From positions 7,942,501 through 8,006,500 of the forward strand of contig NC_051104.1 of assembly GCF_901709675.1 (NCBI RefSeq): 64,000 nt of DNA. Direction: 5' to 3'. The notes below the pieces were generated by a model that did no database searches, had not been told where the DNA came from, and saw only the letters and a program-made list of their open reading frames with translations. The translations under genes and the position numbers were made by a program. Position 1 is the stretch's first letter. Every line of letters starts with the position of its first letter. Below, in pieces: positions 21,569-64,000 of the stretch. Origin of the DNA: Syngnathus acus. Lineage: Eukaryota > Chordata > Actinopteri > Syngnathiformes > Syngnathidae.

Positions 21569-24500
21569 ATGAACAGCGGACTCCCAGCCTCAGCCGCTCC
21601 GCTCGGGGGTGCCGGGATACCCAATGTCAAGGTGAAGTTTTGCCGTTACTACGCGAAAGACAAAACGTGCTTCTATGGAGACGAGTGCCAGTTCCTGCAC
21701 GAGGACCCGTCCATGGCTAGCCTGAGCCCCGTCCCGTTGTCTTTACCCGGGGGTGGCGGCGGCGGGACTCCGACGGGGTATTCCCTCGGAGGTTCCGCGG
21801 CCTCCGGCGCTGGAGGAGGAACCGGCTTGCCCAAGAAGAGCGAAGCCATGGGGCCTGCGGGGACTACTCTGGACGGGTCGTTGCTAGCCAGTGAGTAACG
21901 CTTTTACTTCACAGCCGGGACCTCACTTGGGTGCACACCTGACTTTAAGAGGAGCATGGTCGGACTTGACTGAAAATCTAGCCCGGGGAGTCAGTGAGGC
22001 CTCCTCGTCCCCCCCAAACTGATTCCTGCACATTTAGCCGTCACGTGCAATTCGGCATCGTCTACTTTGTGTTGTGGAGCTCAGCTCTCTGGGTGGCTTT
22101 TCTTAACTTAACTGACCTGACTGTTGTTGTGTAAATGAAGCATTAATAGCCTGTTGCCGCTCTGGCGAAGGAGGCCTGATGCTATGACAGCTGTGGATAT
22201 GATATGGACAGAAAGCGCTTCAAGTTAGCCCAGTGTAGCCTCATGGCAATCTGTTGTGCAAAAAGAAACCCTGGAATATTTTATGGTTTTCATTTCAGAT
22301 CCAAATCAATCATCTCGTATGCTGTTTAATCATATCTAGTACGCGTGTTTACATGCTTGCTAACTGTAGCTGTGATGCTAACGTAGCTATAGTGGCTAAC
22401 GTAGCCTTCCACGAGGTATTGTTTGTTTGTTTGCGCTCATTTCTTTTGTACAAATAAACCCCAAATAGCGCGAAGTTGTTTTGGCGTCAGAATACTAATG
22501 TGTAAGAGGTCAAGTGGCTTGATAAGGAAACCATGCTGGCTGGCGGTGCGTGGAGATTAGCATCGCCGTTGCTTGCATCGGAGGAACTGTTTACATTTTT
22601 TTCTAATGAGCCCTGTGATTGGTTACACATAGTCGAGACCGCTCAATCTTCCTAAACGGCTTCCTCTACTTGACCGCATCGTTGCTCAATATTAAAAGCA
22701 GCACTTTTTTGTCCTTTGCAGTTCCAGGGATGGAGGGAGCGAGTCTGAGCGACGCCAACCTCACCAATTCCTACTTCAGCAGCAGCTTCATTGGCGTCAA
22801 TGGATTTGGAAGTCCCGCAGAGTCCAAATACTCCATGATGCAGGTATCCACAACTTTGTGGTTGTCATGCTTGACCTTTTTCCCCATCTTTGATAGCACA
22901 GCTTCCTTTCTTGTGTTTTGAATCTCTCCGTTTCTTGCTAGCGCATTACTACCAGCAGCAGCTCTCCCAGTCTGCTCAACGACGGTGCCAAGAATTTCAG
23001 CCACAGCACTCACGGTCAGTCCAACGTTGCTCCAGTTCCCATTGAAATGACCTAAGCTTTTTTCCCCCCGCCACGTAGACCCTGTCAACTCCCCAACATC
23101 ATCGCTGTTCAGCGATTTTGGTGCTCTTGGCATTTCTCAACGGAGAAAGGTGAGGGAAAAGCAAAACAGGGTGTCCCTAGTTTTTGAGGTGACCTGCAAT
23201 TGGTGACGCGCCGACCTGCCAGAACGGTTAAGGATTTGGTTTGTTTTAAGGTGTGTGTCACAATCTTTTTGTCTTCTAGGCGCCCAATCCGACAGCAAGC
23301 GAGTTCATCCCTAAGGGAGCTCCACGAATGGCCACCATGGCGCCGTCTTCTGTGCAGGCCTTCCCCTCGCCTATCTTTGCCCACCCGGGTCTTAACAGCT
23401 CCACGGCTGCCGCTTTAGCTCCAGGTGCCGTCTCCTTTCTTTCCCGCCTCGTTCCTCTTCCGTCCCGCTCCAAACACGCTTGACCGTCTGCTTTCAGGCA
23501 TGTCTTTATCGGCGGGTTCATCTCCCCTTCACTCGCCGAAAATCACGCCGCATACCTCGCCTGCCCCGCGCCGCCGCAGCCACACCCCCAACCCGGTCAA
23601 CTACATGGTGCCCACCACGGCGGCCGACCCGGGCGCTCACATTATCCAGAAAGAGACCGTCGGGGGGACCACGTACTTCTACACGGACAATACCCCTGCT
23701 CCCATGGCCGGGATGGTACGTGGCGGCGTTCTTCTAATGACTAATATTCTTTGGCTGTCATTCAGAAAGTCCTGACTAAGTTTTGGTTTCTCAGTAAATA
23801 GGAAGCTCATTGTTTGTGGTTTCACCGCAGGTGTTTCCTACCTACCACATCTACCCCCCCACCGCGCCCCACGTGGCCTACATGCAGCCCAAAGCCAACG
23901 CCCCGTCCTTCTTCATGGCAGATGAACTCCGACAGGTATTTCTCCACCGTCCGTCCGGCCGGCCCACAGACGTGAGCCGCCGTTAACGTCTTCCAACGCC
24001 CGGCAGGAATTAATAAACAGGCACCTGATAACCATGGCGCAGATCGACCACTCGGAAAACACAGGTGGAAATCCCAAACTTCCGGATCCTACCTTGTTAG
24101 CGTGATGAAAACTAGTCATCGACGGTGCCCTGTGTTGTGCAGACGTACCGTCTGAGGTGGACAGCTACCACAGCCTGTTCCCCCTGGAGGCCCTCCCGCC
24201 GCCCAACTGCATGCAGAAGACCAGCAACTTCAGCTACATCACGTCCTGCTACAAGGCGGTCAACAGCAAGGACGACCTGCCCTACTGCCTGCGGAGGATA
24301 CACGGTAAGCGCACACGTGCCAAAGGAATATTCGGTCGACGACTCCATTTCACCTTTGTTCAGGCTTCCGCCTCGTCAACACCAAGTGCATGATGCTGGT
24401 GGACATGTGGAAGAAGATTCAGCACTCCAACTCGGTCACCCTGAGGGAGGTCTTCACGACAAAGGCCTTTGGAGACCACTGTGGGTTGGAATGTTATATT

Positions 24501-26617
24501 TATTTTTTTGTTTTTTTTTCTACTTTTAAAATAGACTTAAATCCTTATTGACTTCTCCCCCCCAGCATTGGTTTTCTCTTATGACTTCCACGCGGGCGCA
24601 GAAACCATGTTCAGCCGACACTTCAACGACCCAGCGGCCGACTCGTATTTTACCAAGAGGAAGTGGGGTAAGCGGCTCCTCCTCCAAATAATGTCCCCTT
24701 TTATATAGTATGTATTAAAAAAAAAAAAAAAAAAAAAGAAATTGCCTGACGCACTTTGTTTTGGTGACCCACTAATAGGCGTTAATGAGGTCACCCGCTT
24801 AGGCACGTCAATCCAATTAAGGGCTGGATATCATTTGCACCAGCGGGTAGCACGGCAAGTCAGCCATGCGTTCTATTTTGGATCAAGTCTTTTATTGACT
24901 GTTGGCCACGGTGCAAGCGAAACATGGACCTAAGAAGGAACCTGTGGCTGAAAGTGATCCTAAAGGCAGGTGCTGCTGTTGACCTCATCCACGAGAACAG
25001 AACAGAGCAGAGCAGTGTCTAGCCTGCAGCACCCAAAAACATGCCACACTAGTTTTTGTGTCACGTTCAATTATCGGAGCCAATTTGCAAAAAATCAATT
25101 GCTGGAATCAAAACTGATCCAGACTTTTATTGGAGGCTACCATGCTGGTTTTCAGGCCATTGTCATTTTTGAGAAGCCCCACTCTAACTTACAATAAAAA
25201 GCAAAACAAAACAGGAAGTCAGTTTGCACGTCGCTCATTTCTCACAGGCTGCTTTTGCCTGATAACGTGTGATGTTTTTTTTTTATTTTCGTGCGCGTGT
25301 AGGACAACACGAGCCTCCGCCTCCGCGGCAGCATGCCGGCCTGCTGCCCGAGTCGCTCATCTGGGCCTACATTGTCCAGCTCAGTTCGGCCCTGCGCACC
25401 ATCCACACTGCGGGCCTGGCGTGCCGCGTTATGGACCCCAGCAAGATCGTCATCACGGGCAAGACTAGGTTTGTACATGAGAAGCATAAACAACCAGATG
25501 AGATCCTCTTGTGACGCTATCGAATTTTGTGCGCGCAGGTTACGAGTGAATTGTGTGGGCGTCTTTGACGTCCTGACCTTTGACAGCAGTCAGAGCAACC
25601 ACCTGGCCCTGATGCCGCAATACCAGGTGCTCGCCACGCACGACACCCGAGCCAGCCGCTCGTCATCATCGATTTAAACGCGGCTCTTGTGTTTTCAGCA
25701 AGCCGACCTGGTGTCGCTGGGCAAAGTCGTGCTGGCGCTGGCCTGCAACTCGCTGGCCGGCATTCAGAGGGAGAACCTGCAGAAGGCCATGGAGCTGGTG
25801 TCCATCAACTACTCGTCAGACCTCAAGAACCTCATACTGTAAGAGCCGCATTTGAGCCAACAATTTTTCCCACAATCTAACATTTGCGTCTCTCTCTGCT
25901 TCCAGATACCTGCTGACTGAACAGTCTCGTCTCCGGAGCGTCAACGACATCATGCCGATGATCGGAGCTCGATTTTACACGCAGCTGGACGCTTCGCAGA
26001 TGAGGAACGACGTGATCGAGGAGGACCTGGCCAAGGTGATGTGCCATATGCACAGTCAACAATGGCACTTTGAGCCGGCGGGCGGCAAAACACGATTTCC
26101 CCTGTTTTTTAGGAAGTGCAAAATGGCCGCCTCTTCCGCCTGCTAGCCAAGCTGGGCACCATCAACGAGAGGCCCGAGTGAGTCCGTCCGCATTTGCGCT
26201 GTTGCCACGTCAACGCTTAAAACCACCGGCCGCGCCGTGTGAATTTCAGGTTTCAGAAGGACCCCACGTGGTCGGAAACGGGCGACCGCTACCTGCTCAA
26301 GCTTTTCCGGGACCACCTGTTTCACCAGGTGACGGAAGCCGGGACGCCGTGGATCGACCTCAGCCACATCGTCTCCTGTCTCAACAAAGTCGGTGACGTT
26401 TGCTTTCCGTAACAAACTCCATGAATGTAGTGTGGCACCACATTTTCACTTTGATTTCTTTTTATGAATTGGCCAGCTGGACGCTGGTGGGCCGGAGAAG
26501 ATCAGCCTGGTGTCGCGGGACGAGAAGAGCGTGCTGGTGGTGACCTACTCGGACCTGAAGCGCTGCTTCGACAGCACCTTTCAGGAGCTGCAGGCGGCCT
26601 CCGCTGGCTCACTCTAG
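21569..26617 (+). CDS. pan3: Pan3, PAN2-PAN3 deadenylase regulatory subunit, 18 exons, complete
   Basis: Exons are 21569-21890, 22722-22843, 22942-23014, 23079-23149, 23280-23424, 23498-23715, 23831-23935, 24007-24064, 24143-24304, 24364-24480, 24566-24667, 25303-25468, 25539-25626, 25699-25838, 25906-26035, 26113-26177, 26250-26388 and 26477-26617. They join to 788 codons (787 aa). Pan3 tethers the Pan2 exonuclease to PABP and GW182 for cytoplasmic poly(A) shortening. An N-terminal CCCH zinc finger ([20 protein letters not shown]) is followed by a Ser/Pro-rich linker ([19 protein letters not shown]). The pseudokinase has [18 protein letters not shown] and GLACRVMDP where an active kinase would have HRD. 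The coiled coil and C-terminal knob contain ARFYTQLDA and [20 protein letters not shown]. The start at 21569 (MNSGLP) matches the human N-terminus (MNSGGGLP). Introns are short, the longest being about 830 bp. Confidence 0.96.
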
Positions 26618-27960
26618 CGTCGTCCCCTACTGGCCTGGTGGGTGGGCGGGCGGGCGGGCGCACCACTATTGCACTACGGCGGGCCATCCACCTTCCCAGC
26701 GAGCCGGTGGACGGCTGAGCTCGTGGAGACATTTCAACATCAGCATTTTGGGCGGGAAGGCCTCAGTCGCATACACTGTCCACCGAGAAGGCTTTTGTTT
26801 CCCTTCTAAAGTGTATTTTTTTTTTTTTTTAGTCTTTCCTAAAAAAAAAAAAGAAAAAAACCTGCAAGCTGGAAAAACGGTATAAGAAATGGACGCTTGG
26901 GACGGCGAATTTTTTTTTTTTTTTTTTACATTTTGGGGGAACAAACCAATGTTTGAGGTTCTTCTTGAACATGTTTTTATCGTTTCTTCCTACCGCTGTT
27001 TGTGTGGGAGGGGTTGGTGACTAAGGCATTTTTTTTCCCCTCAGAGGAGCCTGCACTAAGATTTTAATTTTTCCCCGGGTTACTTTTTTATGTGTGAATG
27101 AATTGCCCACAGGGTGTACAGAGAGTCTCACACATTTATCATGGCGCTGTTCATTTGTTTTTTGCGCCCCCCCCCCCTCTTGGCAGTTGCCTCTATACGG
27201 AATGTCACCCACTCTTCTTTTTTAGAAGCGCTTTTTTTGTGTGCGTGTGTGTGCGCGTGTTTTCGCCAAAGCGGGAGGGCAAATTTTTTTTAAATCTGTG
27301 GACCAATGCCAGCAGTAGTGAAGGGGAACGACACGCAGGATGACAAAGAAGGTAGTGCCCCACACACACACACACACAAACACACGCCTGCCACCCCACC
27401 CGATGATTGAATGTGATCTGCCATCATTGGTCAGGATTGTTCACAGCGCCCCCCAACGATGCTCCGAGGAGATTTTTCCACGATTCTAAACACTGCTCTT
27501 GAACTCTGTTGACCCTGAAAAATTGACTTCATGGAAAGGATTTCATTGCCTGCTTGGTGGGTGGGGGTGCTAACTGTCTTAGCTCATCTGATGACTGTGG
27601 TGCTTTAGACCCCCCCCCGTCAGCCGCTCCTCACACACACGCGCGCACACACTCCACAACCAACATTTTTTTTGCCCCTCGTGTTCCACTGTCTCAAACT
27701 TTGCAATATTTGTGTGTACAGCAGTATTTTAATAAAGAATTCAGAAAGCAAGACCGCATCGTCACATTGGAAAAAATGAGTAAGGGCAGTTGAAAGAAAA
27801 CCACACATTACATCATAGGAATTCCTAAAAACTATCCAGCCAGATATCAGCATATAATGTCAGTGGAAGAAGGGCCTTTCCTCCCTTTGAGGTACCAATA
27901 CAACCAGGAACTGTGACTTTTATACTTGGCTAACTGTGTAATAATGGAGGGAGGGGGGGG
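26618..27960. other. 3' UTRs of pan3 and flt1 (convergent)
   Basis: Tail-to-tail 1.34 kb interval. It has several poly(A)/poly(T) runs (26817-26832, 26838-26850, 26910-26927), a (CA)n at 27362-27385 and C-rich stretches. No coding exon is present. Opposed poly(A) hexamers overlap at 27728-27736. Confidence 0.7.
27728..27736. terminator. Overlapping poly(A) signals: AATAAA (+, pan3) and ATTAAA (-, flt1)
   Basis: The nine bases read TTTAATAAA. Plus strand 27731-27736 is AATAAA, 1.1 kb past the pan3 stop. Minus strand 27733-27728 is ATTAAA, about 230 bp past the flt1 stop. No other canonical hexamer was noticed nearer the flt1 stop. Confidence 0.55.
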
Positions 27961-44398
<16,438 letters not shown>

Positions 44399-45850
44399 CG
44401 TGTTCGTCCAACCACCGATAATGAAAGACACGGGCCGTGCGTTGAAGTCCTTATGGATGGGGATGAAGATGACGCACAAGGAAGACAAGTGACTTGAGGG
44501 ACTCCTGCGCGACGCGTTGCCGTCGTTGGGCCTTTATAGCGTTCCCACAGTGGGGGCCACCGGATGGCGGCCTTCCGTGACGCGCGCGCAAGCGCGTCCT
44601 GCCTGACACACCCAAGCCAAGCCAAGCGCGTAATAGCCACCCGGTCTCGGATCCACCCGCCCGGCCCTCAACTCGACTCCCAGCTTCCTTCGAGTGCTCC
44701 AAACTAGGGAATAAATCACACCGGCTGGCTCTCAATAACAAGCTGCATGTACACATTTGCCTCCCTCGGTTATAATCCACGAGGTGACTTGCACGTACGC
44801 ACCTTTCTTTTCCCCCCTCAGATCACAAATGGGAACATTGTAAACGTCCAATCCGTACACACTTGTGTAACGCTCCCAGAAACCTAACTAAAATGTTTGG
44901 ATATCACGCCAGGAAGCTGATATGAAAATGGAATAACTCATCGTTATTTGAATTGAGTTTAGAAATAGCCCAATTGAAAAACCGCTTGTTCTTCTCATTT
45001 GCGTAAGACTAATAGCAGTTTGGTTTTCGATTTGTAATTCCAAAATATAGAATATAGTACCAGACAAAAAAAAAAAAGCGGCTCGTAAATTTGCTTTAGA
45101 TTCCCAGGACGTTATGACTGGCAGCATTTCTCATACAGACCACGAGACGGCGACAGTGTAGCGTCTGAAGACAGTCTTGTGTTATAATCCATACATTCCA
45201 CAACCGCTCATTGCACACGGAGGCAAAACTCTATTAGTGTAATAAATATAAAAAAGACACAAACGTACTAATATACACATCACAAACTATGGCTGGATCT
45301 TCCAAATAGAACTAAGTCGGATGGGTGCAGTACAACATTATTCCTGCAGAGGTCACACTCCCTCTATAATTGAGATTGGTATCAGTTGATAATTAGTCAT
45401 TTTCGATGCTAAATCAATTGTTAAAAATAAGCAAGCGTGTCGTCATTAGACGGCGAATTATAGCTGACCAGGAAACAGTTTCAAAACGAACAAAATGGCG
45501 TAGTTTGTTAACATTGAAACCCGGGAGACACCGACATTAGTTTACTTTGAAAGCTTGACCGGAAACGACCTTGTTTTTCAATGGTGGCTTGAGCACCATT
45601 TCGAGCGCTCCAAGTGAGCCAGCCGGACTGTCGAAAAGTGTGTGGAAGTCAGTCAGTCACATGGGCTGGCTGGCTGGCTCGCTCACTTGAAACGGGCTCG
45701 CATCTTTTTTTAAGCTTTACCTTTCACTACTTTTTGCCACTTTTTTTCTTTCTTGAAATTGCTGCAAAGTTAACAAGCAAGCAGCCCCATATTTGAACGA
45801 TGCCCGAGAAGGTGTAATTTTCCTTTTGTTTGCCTTTTATTTTTGACACC
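44399..45850. other. Divergent intergenic region flt1/prex2
   Basis: This 1.45 kb holds both upstream regions. A TATA box for flt1 is listed separately. The rest is mixed AT-rich sequence with a GGCT tract near 45665. No coding exon is seen, and no promoter element for prex2 is clear. Confidence 0.65.
44533..44538 (-). promoter_or_regulatory. Candidate TATA box of flt1
   Basis: TATAAA on minus, about 135 bp before the flt1 start codon, in the context GCTATAAAGG. A start site about 30 bp further on would give a 5' UTR of about 105 nt. Inferred from motif and spacing. Confidence 0.5.
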
Positions 45851-63854
<18,004 letters not shown>

Positions 63855-64000
63855 GTAAGACCTTAATAGCCTGTCAGTATTGTGCTATTGTCAGTCTACA
63901 TGTTGCGCCAGCGTTTGTGTTCCAATATCTTGACTTCTGCCCATACCAACGTCCATCAATGATATTTGTTTTTGTTAGCGTTAAGCTTTTGGGGCAAGTC

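Overview
The window reads as nuclear DNA of a ray-finned (teleost) fish, probably a percomorph with a compact genome. Genes are multi-exon with GT-AG introns, mostly 60-600 bp long. Proteins match vertebrate families at exon level, several genes lie within a few hundred to 1500 bp of each other, and di- and tetranucleotide microsatellites are abundant. The exact species cannot be told from the sequence.

Layout from left to right: lnx2 (minus, 232-4131, complete); polr1d, the short alternative product only (plus, 6745-7478); pdx1 (plus, 8893-10275); urad (minus, 11768-12360), joined in phase to an upstream THAP-domain gene with a P-element-transposase-like piece (minus, 12596-14621); flt3 (minus, 15344-20280, 22 exons, 992 codons); pan3 (plus, 21569-26617, 18 exons); flt1/vegfr1 (minus, 27961-44398, 28 exons); and prex2 (plus, 45851 to beyond the right edge, 37 exons seen, 1476 codons). 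Exon joins were made by hand, and every gene keeps one open frame across all its junctions.

The order lnx2-polr1d-pdx1-urad-flt3-pan3-flt1 is the vertebrate ParaHox neighbourhood (human 13q12). Here gsx1 and a cdx gene are absent from their expected places, so pdx1 is the only ParaHox gene left. To the right of flt1 the human order breaks and prex2 (human chromosome 8) follows. flt3/pan3 and flt1/prex2 are divergent pairs. pan3/flt1 are convergent and may share an overlapping poly(A) signal. The genes are neighbours by ancestry rather than one pathway: a pancreatic homeobox factor, a uricolysis enzyme, two class III/V receptor tyrosine kinases, an mRNA deadenylation subunit, a Rac exchange factor and a ubiquitin-ligase scaffold.

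The most unusual points are: the in-phase THAP/P-element/URAD chimera (486 codons over 7 exons); a polr1d locus with no exons for the RNA polymerase subunit RPAC2; a Flt1 with an Asp in the activation loop where human has Asn and a Trp in place of the tail tyrosine Y1169; a long read-through frame at the position of the mammalian sFlt1 intron; and several very short introns that keep frame and contain no stop.
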